64,000 bases of DNA from Rubinisphaera italica. GTDB taxonomy: Bacteria > Planctomycetota > Planctomycetia > Planctomycetales > Planctomycetaceae. The stretch is taken from contig NZ_SJPG01000001.1 in assembly GCF_007859715.1 (NCBI RefSeq), positions 4,366,728-4,430,727 of the forward strand, written 5' to 3'. The stretch's first letter is position 1. Each line of letters begins with the position of its first letter. The position numbers were made by a program, and so were the translations under genes. Under the pieces are notes generated by a model that made no database searches, was not told the DNA's origin, and was given only the letters and a program-made list of their open reading frames with translations. Below are positions 1-8,693 of this stretch, piece after piece.

Positions 1-598
1 TAATTTTGGATTTTGATTACTACATCGCGCACATTAAAACGCTCGCTACTCATTACATCGGCGATGCTGGCTCCATCACATCAGGAAACTTTCGCGTAAT
101 CGCTTAGTTCGACCGGACGAATTAACAATTCAATCGCTTTGTAAAGAAGTCATTCACTTTTACAGACTGTGTCGTTTCTACAAATTGCGAATTCGCTTCA
201 ATTTCAGTGGCTCAATAATCTCTCAGTAAGCGGCAGCGATCTTTGCCAGAAATCATTCGAGAAGCCTTAACTTGAATAATGGTATCTACTTGCGTTTTTC
301 TGTTGTGATTTTCACAGAGGTTGCATGTTCTGCTCATACAAATCTGGAGACTGTCTAACTGACGAACCGTTCAATTTTGCCTGTCTCAATAATAAACAGT
401 TAACTGCATGTTGAATGATCATTATGACAGTTTATTGATCACCTTGAAAACAGAATTGGCAGCTAAGGGAGCAGTCCTGGCCATCAGGTCGAGCAAACCT
501 CGCCATTTTCCACGAAAACGAGGACTCACTTCAATCAAGATTTATGGCTCAAGCTTTGCATATTCATTCTGCAGAATCTTTGTTTTAAGGAGAAACAG
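1..598. other. Upstream intergenic region, no supported gene
   Basis: I see no convincing gene here. One short reading frame from 408 uses a TTG start, has a poor composition and runs into the well-supported opgG start, so it is left out. The stretch presumably holds the opgG promoter and leader, but I could not identify a confident -35/-10 pair. Confidence 0.5.
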
Positions 599-2212
599 AT
601 GGCGATGTGTTGCAAAGTGCTGACTCTGTTCATGGTGTTGTCAGTAATTTTGGGAGGGAGGCATGACGTGGCCGGAGCAGACCAACAACGTTTGATCCCT
701 GCTGCCCTGGCTGGCGAAGCGTCCTCTTTGCGATCGTTCTCCATTACAAGCTTTGAAGATTTAGTGGCTTACGCCAAGTTGAAAGCTGCTCGCCCTTATC
801 AGCCGGAACAGCAGGTGGCCGAGTCGCTCCAGCGATTGAGTTACGATGATTATTTGAAGATTCATTTTAAGCATGACCACGCGATCTGGGCGAAAAGCAG
901 TCCGTTCTGGATCGAAATGTTTCATCCGGGATTTGTGCAGAAGAATCAGATTCTGCTCAATCTGGTGCAGAACAAGCGAGAATTCCAGGTCCCCTTCAAC
1001 CCGGCAAACTTTGAATACAACGGCGACCTGACAAGCAGCGATGTACCAGAGACGACTCGTTACGCAGGTATTCGACTGGCAGGTCGATTCCCTGGTAATG
1101 ACGATCCCCAGGAGATCCTGACATTTCTCGGATCGAGTTATTTTCGATGTCGATCTGCTGGTGGAATTTACGGTTCTTCAAATCGAGGGTTAGCCGTCAA
1201 CATCGGCTCGAATCAACCGGAAGAATTCCCTGTCTTTCGAGAGTTCTGGGTTGTCAAACCGGACGCAGTTTCCAATCGGCAAATTGTATACGCCTATATG
1301 GACAGCCCAACGTTAACGGGAGCCTACGAATTCACATTAGAGCATGGGAGAGAGACAACGACCATTGACGTCCGTTCGATTCTCTATTTTCGCGCACAGC
1401 CGGAGCGACTCGGCATTGCCCCCATTACAAGTATGTGGATGTGGGGTGATGGTTTAATTGCTCCGCCTGTCGATTTGCGACCAGCCGTTCACGATGCCGA
1501 TGGCTTACTTGTTGAGTCTGAAGAGGGTTGGACATGGCGACCTTTGTGCCGACAGAGTTATCCCTCCGTAAGCCGAATTTCCAATAAAGAAGTTCGTGGC
1601 TTCGGATTGTTGCAACGCAATACGGAATTTGAAACCTATCAAGATTCGTTTGCTCAATATCACAAGCGTCCCAGTATCTGGATTGAGCCCAAAAATCAAT
1701 GGCCCACCGGTCATCTCGAACTGTTCGAGCTAACCGCCGCTCATGAAGGGATCGACAATATCGGAGCGTACTGGGTTCCCGACACTACTAAGCCGCTACC
1801 TCAAGGCCTGCCGATTTCCTATCGCATCTCCTATTTTCAAGGCGATTTGAAATCGAAATGCCGGGAATATCTGGGCGTTGCCGATTCGTTTCAGGTTAGA
1901 CGCCAGTCCGATTCCAAAGTCCATCTGACAATCAATTTTTCTGGTCCTTCATTGGCCGATCTGGCACAGGAAACCCCCGTCGAGATCAATCTGAGGACCA
2001 CCAGAGCGGAAGTGATGCACCGCAATTTGATTCGACGACCTCATGGCAAGTGGAGTCTGCAGTTGGTGTTAGAGCCAACTTCAGATGCCCCCTTTGAAAT
2101 ACAGGCTGGCCTCAGTGATGCCAGTCGCAAGTTGACGGAAACATGGAGTTATCTCTGTCCAATCACTCCACCATCGTATGAGTTTCCCCAGGTTTACACA
2201 CGGAACGAATAA
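599..2212 (+). CDS. opgG: Periplasmic glucan biosynthesis protein OpgG/MdoG family
   Basis: The 537-residue product matches the OpgG/OpgD family, periplasmic proteins needed to make osmoregulated periplasmic glucans (beta-1,2 backbone, beta-1,6 branches in proteobacteria). The first ~27 residues form a Sec signal peptide ending near VAGADQ. The mature part keeps family stretches such as FHPGFVQ, RYAGIRLAG, GSSYFR and SMWMWGDG. Length is close to the E. coli protein (about 511). The start is fixed by AAGGAG eight bases upstream. It is followed within 60 bp by a small ORF and the partner glucosyltransferase opgH, forming an operon. Family assignment is strong. The actual glucan made by this organism is inferred, not seen. 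Confidence 0.93.
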   Translation: MAMCCKVLTLFMVLSVILGGRHDVAGADQQRLIPAALAGEASSLRSFSITSFEDLVAYAKLKAARPYQPEQQVAESLQRLSYDDYLKIHFKHDHAIWAKSSPFWIEMFHPGFVQKNQILLNLVQNKREFQVPFNPANFEYNGDLTSSDVPETTRYAGIRLAGRFPGNDDPQEILTFLGSSYFRCRSAGGIYGSSNRGLAVNIGSNQPEEFPVFREFWVVKPDAVSNRQIVYAYMDSPTLTGAYEFTLEHGRETTTIDVRSILYFRAQPERLGIAPITSMWMWGDGLIAPPVDLRPAVHDADGLLVESEEGWTWRPLCRQSYPSVSRISNKEVRGFGLLQRNTEFETYQDSFAQYHKRPSIWIEPKNQWPTGHLELFELTAAHEGIDNIGAYWVPDTTKPLPQGLPISYRISYFQGDLKSKCREYLGVADSFQVRRQSDSKVHLTINFSGPSLADLAQETPVEINLRTTRAEVMHRNLIRRPHGKWSLQLVLEPTSDAPFEIQAGLSDASRKLTETWSYLCPITPPSYEFPQVYTRNE

Positions 2213-2269
2213 GTATTTCAGATGTGAAAACAACGGATTGAACTTTCACCTCAAACAGGATCCAGGATC

Positions 2270-2545
2270 ATGAGCAAAACATCGCTTTCACTCGCTGCAG
2301 TTCCCGATAGTTACAAAACTGAACAAACAACCGAGGACCGCCGTGCCGACGCAGTGGTCGTACGACGTGCTGTAATGGTCGTGCCCATGGAATCAATTTG
2401 CGCCTTCCGCCACGCTCATCCATTCCGACTTGTCTGGTGGTTGCGCGCAGATGGATGGCAGCAGGTCTCTGCTGTGCAATTTCGTCGGGTGCGTCAAACC
2501 TTCATCTATCTGGGGCTGGGTAGTTTTGCTGGAGAAAAATCGTGA
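2270..2545 (+). CDS. Small protein in the opgG-opgH operon, unknown function
   Basis: A 91-residue frame lies between opgG and opgH. Its ATG has AGGA nine bases upstream, and its TGA stop overlaps the opgH start (GTGATG), the arrangement expected for translational coupling. The sequence is basic in the middle, with Arg/Val-rich and Trp-Trp segments (RRADAVVVRRAVMVV, LVWWLRADGW), and has no clear signal peptide or complete membrane span. I do not recognise a family. It could be an accessory of the glucan synthase, a leader peptide that controls opgH translation, or a chance ORF. The start and stop context favours a translated gene. Confidence 0.55.
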   Translation: MSKTSLSLAAVPDSYKTEQTTEDRRADAVVVRRAVMVVPMESICAFRHAHPFRLVWWLRADGWQQVSAVQFRRVRQTFIYLGLGSFAGEKS

Positions 2546-4557
2546 TGGAATCCTCTGCAAGATCGAGTTACCAGATTCGTCAAACTCGCTTAGCACTGCT
2601 GATTGTCTCTTTGTATTCGACAATCCTGTTAATGGCGCCGTTTGTCTATGCGATCTCACGCAATGGGGTCTCGTCGTTGGAGTCTGTCTCGACAGTCTTA
2701 TTTGCGATGCTGTCCTTCTGGGTCTCGCTTGGATTCTGGAACGCCTTTTTTGGCTACCAGAAAATGTCACGGCTCAAAAGAAGCGAGTCTGCTTCAAAGC
2801 GGAAATCGATTTCTCTTGAAGTGCAGGAGCAGACAAAGACCGCCATTTTGATGCCGATCTACAATGAAGATCCGGAAGCGGTCATTGCCCGCCTGCATGC
2901 GATCATACAATCACTTCGAAAAGTGAATGCAGAAAGCGGTTTTGAGATTTTTGTTCTGAGTGATACAACCAATCCCGATATCGCTTTGCGCGAAGAACTG
3001 GTCTGGTCCCAATATTTGGAGCGATTCAAACCATCCATCAATATTTATTATCGGCGACGTCTAAAAAATGCTCAGCGGAAAGCCGGGAATATAGCAGACT
3101 TTTGTGAGCGTTGGGGAACGAGTTACGACTTCATGCTCGTCCTTGATGCCGATAGCGTGATGGCTGGTGAAACCATTGTCGAAATGGTTCGGCGTATGGC
3201 AGCCGATCCCAAACTGGGAATCCTGCAGGTCTCTCCCCGTCCATTTAATCGACATTCTTTATTCGCCCGACTCCAGCAATTCTCTGCTGCTGCATACGGT
3301 CCACTCTGTGTGCGGGGATTCTGTTCCTGGACAGGAGTGGATGGAAACTATTGGGGACACAATGCGTTAATCCGCATTCGTCCGTTTATCGATCATTGTC
3401 ATTTGCCGATTCTGCCTGGGCCTCGTCCGTTAGGCGGAGAGATTCTCAGCCACGATTTTGTCGAAGCCGCTTTGATGAGGAGAGCCGGTTGGAAAGTTCG
3501 CGTCGCTGCCGATCTTGAGGGAAGCTACGAAGAATGCCCCACAACATTGGCTGACTATGTACAACGCGATCAGCGATGGTGTCAGGGAAATATGCAGCAC
3601 GCACGACTGGTCGTCAGTGAAGGATTCCATCCTTTGAGCCGGGTACACTTTGCTATGGGCGTGATGTCGTACATTGCTTCACCGCTGTGGCTGACATTTA
3701 TGCTCGTTACATTTCTTTCGCAGTATCTCGAATCGTTTCCTACTGGCGCAACAGTCTCTGCCAGTTATGTGATGGCCTGCATGTTTGGTATTTTTGCAGT
3801 AACAATGGGATTGCTGCTCGTTCCAAAATTCATGGGGCTGTCTTGCCTGTTTCGTGATCGCAAACAGGTGACGCAGTTTGGAGGTCCACTCGCGTTAACC
3901 GTTAGTGTTTTTTTGGAGATCTTTTTCTCCGTTCTGCTCGCCCCCGTGATGGCTTACTATCACAGCCGTTTTGTCTTGATGACATTGATGGGCCGAACGG
4001 TTTCCTGGAATTCGCAGCAGCGTGAAGAAACTCGTGTCTCCGCAAAGGATGCCTGGTCGATGCACTGGGATGTGTTTGCGTTCTATGGCTTACTGGGGAC
4101 ATTGGTTGCCAGCCTGGCACCACAAATGTTGCCCTGGTTTGCACCGATTCTAGTCGGCCCTTTGCTCGTCGTTCCATTTGCGATGATTCTGGGCAGTGCT
4201 CGTTTCGGCCGCTGGTTAACAAAACATCAATGGCTCCTGATTCCGGAGGAGCAGGCTGAATCACCACTGCTCAAATCGATGCAAGAAGTCCTGAATGATT
4301 TTGAGCAGCATCCTGTTGTGAAAACCGGTGAAGATATATTCGAGTCGGTATTGCGAGATATCAACAGAACGACAATGCATCTGCGAATTGCCGAAGCAAC
4401 CAATTGCCTGGCACCTGAAGATCAGGAAAAGGATATTGAACTCGAATTACTGGTCAACCGTAGCGACCTGCTGAATGCACCCATCGAAGTTCGCCGTAGA
4501 ATCCTGACAGATGCGAAGACATTCAATCGACTGGCTGCCAGTTTTCAGCAGGCGTGA
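2545..4557 (+). CDS. opgH: Glucan biosynthesis glucosyltransferase OpgH/MdoH family
   Basis: Inner-membrane family 2 glucosyltransferase that polymerises the periplasmic glucan backbone from UDP-glucose and works with OpgG. Two N-terminal membrane spans (about residues 15-70) precede the GT-A domain. The DAD motif lies near residues 201-203, followed by SHDFVEAALMRRAGW and the QRDQRW signature near residues 340-345, then several C-terminal spans and the WNSQQR stretch typical of OpgH. At about 670 residues it is much shorter than the E. coli protein (847); the long cytoplasmic N-terminus is absent. A GTG three bases upstream is an alternative start. The preceding small ORF stops inside this start, so coupling is likely. 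Confidence 0.93.
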   Translation: MESSARSSYQIRQTRLALLIVSLYSTILLMAPFVYAISRNGVSSLESVSTVLFAMLSFWVSLGFWNAFFGYQKMSRLKRSESASKRKSISLEVQEQTKTAILMPIYNEDPEAVIARLHAIIQSLRKVNAESGFEIFVLSDTTNPDIALREELVWSQYLERFKPSINIYYRRRLKNAQRKAGNIADFCERWGTSYDFMLVLDADSVMAGETIVEMVRRMAADPKLGILQVSPRPFNRHSLFARLQQFSAAAYGPLCVRGFCSWTGVDGNYWGHNALIRIRPFIDHCHLPILPGPRPLGGEILSHDFVEAALMRRAGWKVRVAADLEGSYEECPTTLADYVQRDQRWCQGNMQHARLVVSEGFHPLSRVHFAMGVMSYIASPLWLTFMLVTFLSQYLESFPTGATVSASYVMACMFGIFAVTMGLLLVPKFMGLSCLFRDRKQVTQFGGPLALTVSVFLEIFFSVLLAPVMAYYHSRFVLMTLMGRTVSWNSQQREETRVSAKDAWSMHWDVFAFYGLLGTLVASLAPQMLPWFAPILVGPLLVVPFAMILGSARFGRWLTKHQWLLIPEEQAESPLLKSMQEVLNDFEQHPVVKTGEDIFESVLRDINRTTMHLRIAEATNCLAPEDQEKDIELELLVNRSDLLNAPIEVRRRILTDAKTFNRLAASFQQA

Positions 4558-4561
4558 CGTA

Positions 4562-6073
4562 TTATTTCTCACCAAAAGCACGGACCTGATACAGTGGTAA
4601 GTGCCGGTAATAAACTTCGAGAGTCATTACCGAGAGGCAGGTTTGATAGAGTCGTCCACCGCGGTTGGAGTGGGGATCGGTCGCATCCCAACTCCCGACT
4701 TCCGGGCCTGAACGAACCTGAGAATTGACGAGCCATTCCCGCATTTCTTGATTCCAGGTGGTCCAGACATTACCTCCGAGATGATGCATAATCTGGGTGG
4801 CGTAATAGTTGTAGTAAATATTTTCTTTGCTGGGACCCGTCTGACTGATCAAGCTGGCTCCCTGTCGTAATACAGGATGTTCCCGCCCCCAGCCCAGATA
4901 CATGCGGCACAATAAGCCGATTGCACTCGTGGAAGATTTCGGGCCTTGGCCGGGGAGATAGCCATACTGACTGCCCTCGGCTCTCTGGCAGGCATCGAGT
5001 AAGTCTTCGGAAGTCGTGAAACCAATTTCGGAAAAACGGAGCCCGGCTGTCTGGCCACTTTTAAGTGCCATCACCATCCAACCCGTCACCGACAAGTCCC
5101 CGACATCTTCCGGCTTATAGCGCCAGCCTCCAACTTCACGATTGCGAATGCGAACAATGTATTCTAGAGATCCCTGTGCGTATGTGCGGAGTGTTCGATC
5201 ACGTGTCATGCCGTAAGCTTCGCAGAGTGCGATGGCAGCCAGAGCATGCGCATACATCACATGACTTCCACCCGGCACATCCGTTTTGTCGGCTCCGGTT
5301 CGACCTCGAAAATCAATTCCTTCGCGAACTTCCGCACCTTGAGAGATTAAAAACTGGAGTCCCTGATCGACGACCTTGCTGTATTCTCCCGGCTCCGTAT
5401 GCACATGACCGGCTCCCAGAAAAGCCATTAAAGCCATGGCGGTGGCACCAATCGGGCAATTCCGCAAGCTACCTGCTTGATGATCGGAATGCTTATCTTC
5501 AGGTCTGCGATGATCGAAGCTCCAACTGCCATCTTTCCGCTGACGATCTGCTAACCACTTCAAACCCCGTTCGACTGCTTTTTCGCTTTGCTCGGTCCCG
5601 CCAAAGAGTTTGATCATTTCACTCCGGGAAGCTGCAGAGCGTCCACCGAGATGAGACGTGATATCGAGTTCAGGAATCTTGACCAAAACCTCAACGGTCG
5701 GCGTGCCGTTGTCGGATTCGGTTCGCATCATGTTGAGTTCAGGAGCGCCTCCTGGAGTTGTTGAAATCTGCCTGGTCACAAGGTCGAACTGAGCTTCATC
5801 GACCTCAACTTTCAGCTCGGCCAGGTCAGGGATATCATCCAGCAGTTCCACTTCGTCTTCGGAATACTCGACAATCGCCGAAAGGTATTCTTCCGGGCTT
5901 GGAATCTGGAAGACGATCAATGCCATGAAAATCAGCAGGAGAGTATGCAAGACGAGACTCAAAGCAAAGCCGCTGACCAGAAACCGATCCAGAAACCCCG
6001 GCTTGGATTCCGGGATTTGGTTGTCGGAGTCGATTAAGACCTCCACTTTCACGTTTGCTTGTGGTGGCTTCAT
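4562..6073 (-). CDS. Membrane-anchored prenyltransferase/squalene oxidase-repeat protein
   Basis: About 503 residues. One N-terminal membrane span (FLVSGFALSLVLHTLLLIFMALIVF) is followed by an acidic linker and then alpha/alpha-barrel repeats of the prenyltransferase/squalene-cyclase fold (KWLADRQRKDGSWSF, GWRYKPEDVGDLSVTGWMVMALK, TSAIGLLCRMYLGW). Planctomycetes encode many such proteins, and most have no known reaction. The DxDD protonation motif of squalene-hopene cyclase is not evident, so a cyclase role is doubtful; the anchored N-terminus resembles TonB-like energy-coupling proteins only in layout. A TTG at 6100 would add nine residues. The stop lies four bases from the convergent opgH stop. 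Confidence 0.75.
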   Translation of the reverse strand: MKPPQANVKVEVLIDSDNQIPESKPGFLDRFLVSGFALSLVLHTLLLIFMALIVFQIPSPEEYLSAIVEYSEDEVELLDDIPDLAELKVEVDEAQFDLVTRQISTTPGGAPELNMMRTESDNGTPTVEVLVKIPELDITSHLGGRSAASRSEMIKLFGGTEQSEKAVERGLKWLADRQRKDGSWSFDHRRPEDKHSDHQAGSLRNCPIGATAMALMAFLGAGHVHTEPGEYSKVVDQGLQFLISQGAEVREGIDFRGRTGADKTDVPGGSHVMYAHALAAIALCEAYGMTRDRTLRTYAQGSLEYIVRIRNREVGGWRYKPEDVGDLSVTGWMVMALKSGQTAGLRFSEIGFTTSEDLLDACQRAEGSQYGYLPGQGPKSSTSAIGLLCRMYLGWGREHPVLRQGASLISQTGPSKENIYYNYYATQIMHHLGGNVWTTWNQEMREWLVNSQVRSGPEVGSWDATDPHSNRGGRLYQTCLSVMTLEVYYRHLPLYQVRAFGEK

Positions 6074-6193
6074 ATTATTCAGCTGTTGGAATGAATTCAA
6101 AAAAATACGGACTAGAATTGCCCGTATTGATGTCTCTTGAATTATTATTAGACAGTACGTATCGGATTAGAATACGCATTCTTCATAAAATTG

Positions 6194-7297
6194 TCACTCC
6201 GATTTCCCAATTCTCTCAAATAACGCTTTTGAGAGCAGTGGCAGAACAGCCGTTGCATCACAGTACACTTCAGCAAAACGGCCGCCCTCGTGCGGGGGAA
6301 CAAATTTCCCCCAGCTGACCCCTTCCGAGTACGTGCAACCAGACAGTCCACCCCAGTGGACAGGTTCCGGGCAGATTCTTACGCCGTACTTGAAGCGGGG
6401 AGCCTCCAGATTTGTCCCAACGCGGTTATTCGTAATGTCGACATACGGTCCCACTTGTTGCGACCAGTTTCGAGGAACTCCGCCGCCAATTGTAAAGATA
6501 CCGATTTCTTCACTCGACTGAATAAATCTCGCATAATGCTGCAAATCCAGAAACGGATTGAACGGAGCCATCTCGCGGAAGACTTCGTCAGAAGTCATTT
6601 TTGAGGGATCCTGTCCGTTTTTCTCGAAGGCATTTTTCATGGCCCATGTCGAAACATCCAGTCCGATTTCACTGTCAGTAAAAGCCGGAATAAACACGGG
6701 AACATTCTTCTGATAGGCACTCCGCAGAATGCCGGGGCCTTCATCGAGTCGTTCGAGTTCTTCGCCAAGAGCACGGCACAATCTGGCAGAGGACCACATG
6801 CCGTCTTCCGGTTGAGAATCGTTCAGCACTTTCCGCACAACAGCTTCAACATTGTTCAGATTCGATTCCATTTCGAGTGTATCATAAATTCGATTGTAGC
6901 CCTGCTCGAACAGTGTCTCATCGGATTTCGTCGGATCATAGCGATAGTGCGTCAAGCCGATCGATTCTGTCAGGCCGTGTGCAATCAAGGCTCCCGTTGC
7001 GACAACGGCCTGGACAATGCCCCGGTCGATCAGTTCGCAAAAGATCTGTCCCTGCTTGGCGACCGTCATCGCACCCGAGAGAGTCATGACCACGGCACAC
7101 TTTTCGTTTTTGGCCATCTCTTCAAGCACTTCAAACGCCTGACCGAGTTGTCGTCCAGCGAAGGCCGTGTTCGACATCGCATGCAGTAATTCGGCAAATG
7201 TGTTTGTTTTATTCAAATCAATCGGCTGCAACGGAACCAGTCCATCGCTGCGTCCATCATGTAAATGCCGATTTTGTCCGGGACAATGTGAATCCAT
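6194..7297 (-). CDS. Deoxyhypusine synthase-like protein
   Basis: About 367 residues of the deoxyhypusine synthase family (NAD-dependent aminobutyl transfer from spermidine). The NAD-binding region (VVMTLSGAMTVAKQG, VVATGALIAHG) and the C-terminal VSWGKF segment with the catalytic-type lysine, followed by the VYCDATAVLPLL stretch, are both present. True deoxyhypusine synthase modifies eukaryotic and archaeal IF5A, which bacteria lack. Bacterial members are thought to use other acceptors, for example in homospermidine-type polyamine synthesis, so the acceptor is unknown. ATG at 7297 was chosen over the TTG one codon upstream. Confidence 0.82.
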   Translation of the reverse strand: MDSHCPGQNRHLHDGRSDGLVPLQPIDLNKTNTFAELLHAMSNTAFAGRQLGQAFEVLEEMAKNEKCAVVMTLSGAMTVAKQGQIFCELIDRGIVQAVVATGALIAHGLTESIGLTHYRYDPTKSDETLFEQGYNRIYDTLEMESNLNNVEAVVRKVLNDSQPEDGMWSSARLCRALGEELERLDEGPGILRSAYQKNVPVFIPAFTDSEIGLDVSTWAMKNAFEKNGQDPSKMTSDEVFREMAPFNPFLDLQHYARFIQSSEEIGIFTIGGGVPRNWSQQVGPYVDITNNRVGTNLEAPRFKYGVRICPEPVHWGGLSGCTYSEGVSWGKFVPPHEGGRFAEVYCDATAVLPLLSKALFERIGKSE

Positions 7298-7517
7298 CAA
7301 TCCATAACTTTCTTGAATGCAGTAAAATCCGTATTGGAAACTTTTGAGTTCAACATCACCCAGGCGAGCCAGTTATAGGTCGGGTATTCTCACGATCATC
7401 ATGCAGGATATGATCGTTAACCGCTTATTAACCAAACACACCCGAGTCATGACTGACTCTGCTCGCCTGAGTAATTCATATTAACGACTGCAAAAGGTCG
7501 CTGTCGACTTGATTCGT

Positions 7518-8402
7518 TCATTTGCCGTCTGCAGAAAAATTGGCATCCAATATTGATTCGACAGTCACCGTTACAGGAGTTTTTAATTCCGCAGCGACCG
7601 TGAGGGGATGAGCTTTGCGTCGTTCGAGGCGATATCCCAAATCTACAGCGGCCGGGAAAAATCTCTGTAAGTGATAGCCGACATACGCAGCCAGAGTAAT
7701 TGGAACAAGTCGTTGATTTCGTTCGGCTGCTCGAATCGCTTTTCGGGCTACAATTTCAGGTGTCGTCGTAATCCACCGTGGTGGAGCCCGTTTGCCTTCG
7801 CCTTCGGGTCGCAGCATACTGTCGAACAATTCAGTCCTGACAAATCCAGGACAAACAGCTGTCACACCCAGGCCATACCGTAAATACTCAGCTCGCAGTG
7901 CATGCGAATAACCAATTAAGCCGTACTTGGTGGCATGGTAAGCCGTGCTGCGTTGAGTTGGAAACAATCCAAACATACTTGCGATGTTGACAATGTGAGA
8001 ACGCCTCTGTTCGAGCAGGAGAGGAATTAATGCGTGTGTTAAATTCAGTGGAGCCACAAAATTAACTCCCACGACGCGATGCAATTGTTCGGCACTCATT
8101 TTATCGGTCTGGCCGTAGTAGCTGATGCCGGCATTATTAAAGAGCAGATCCAATCCGCCCAGTTCTTTACGAACGAGTTGAGTAACTCGTGCAGGAGTCT
8201 GTTCATTGCACATGTCTGTGCACAGCGTTTGGACTTCTACATTATGGGCACGACATAGCTGAGCGGTCTCTTCAAGCTTTTCGCCTTGCAGATCGATCAG
8301 GCACAAATGCACTTTCTTCGCCGCAAGCTGTAAGGACAATTCACGTCCAATTCCAGAGGCGGCACCTGTGACCACCGCTCGTTTTCTATGAATCTTCCAC
8401 AT
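7518..8402 (-). CDS. Short-chain dehydrogenase/reductase
   Basis: Classical SDR of about 294 residues: Rossmann motif TGAASGIG near the N-terminus, NNAGISYYG, and the active-site S...YHATK (YxxxK). Binds NAD(P)H; the substrate cannot be told. The C-terminal extension after the core (YHLQRFFPAAVDLGYRLERRK) resembles membrane-associated acyl or retinol-type SDRs, which is only a hint. The upstream in-frame TTG at 8414 is possible; ATG at 8402 places the Rossmann motif at the usual distance. Confidence 0.85.
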   Translation of the reverse strand: MWKIHRKRAVVTGAASGIGRELSLQLAAKKVHLCLIDLQGEKLEETAQLCRAHNVEVQTLCTDMCNEQTPARVTQLVRKELGGLDLLFNNAGISYYGQTDKMSAEQLHRVVGVNFVAPLNLTHALIPLLLEQRRSHIVNIASMFGLFPTQRSTAYHATKYGLIGYSHALRAEYLRYGLGVTAVCPGFVRTELFDSMLRPEGEGKRAPPRWITTTPEIVARKAIRAAERNQRLVPITLAAYVGYHLQRFFPAAVDLGYRLERRKAHPLTVAAELKTPVTVTVESILDANFSADGK

Positions 8403-8693
8403 AAGGGCGAGCAATGACTTGCGGAGGGCGATTGTAAACGTAATGGCGAGAGCAACTCACTAAACGTGATCGATGGATTGAGTTTCGAGTCGATTAGTAA
8501 AGAAACGAAAAAACATACTCATTTGTGCGCTGTTGATTATCTCTAACGAAATTCTTCACAAATGTTGCGTTGGCTTTGAATTCCGCTGATCACTGAGGAT
8601 ACACTGTTTAAGTTCGCATTGCATGTGTTCTGTATGACGAATTCGCCTTATTAAGCGTTCCAGCAATCCCACCATTATCTGGAGAAAGATAAC

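Noticed and set aside
408..623. Plus-strand frame upstream of opgG
   Set aside because: TTG start without a ribosome-binding site, overlaps the opgG start in another frame and has an unlikely composition.
6290..6604. Plus-strand frame within the deoxyhypusine synthase-like gene
   Set aside because: Antisense shadow of a conserved gene with no initiation signals.
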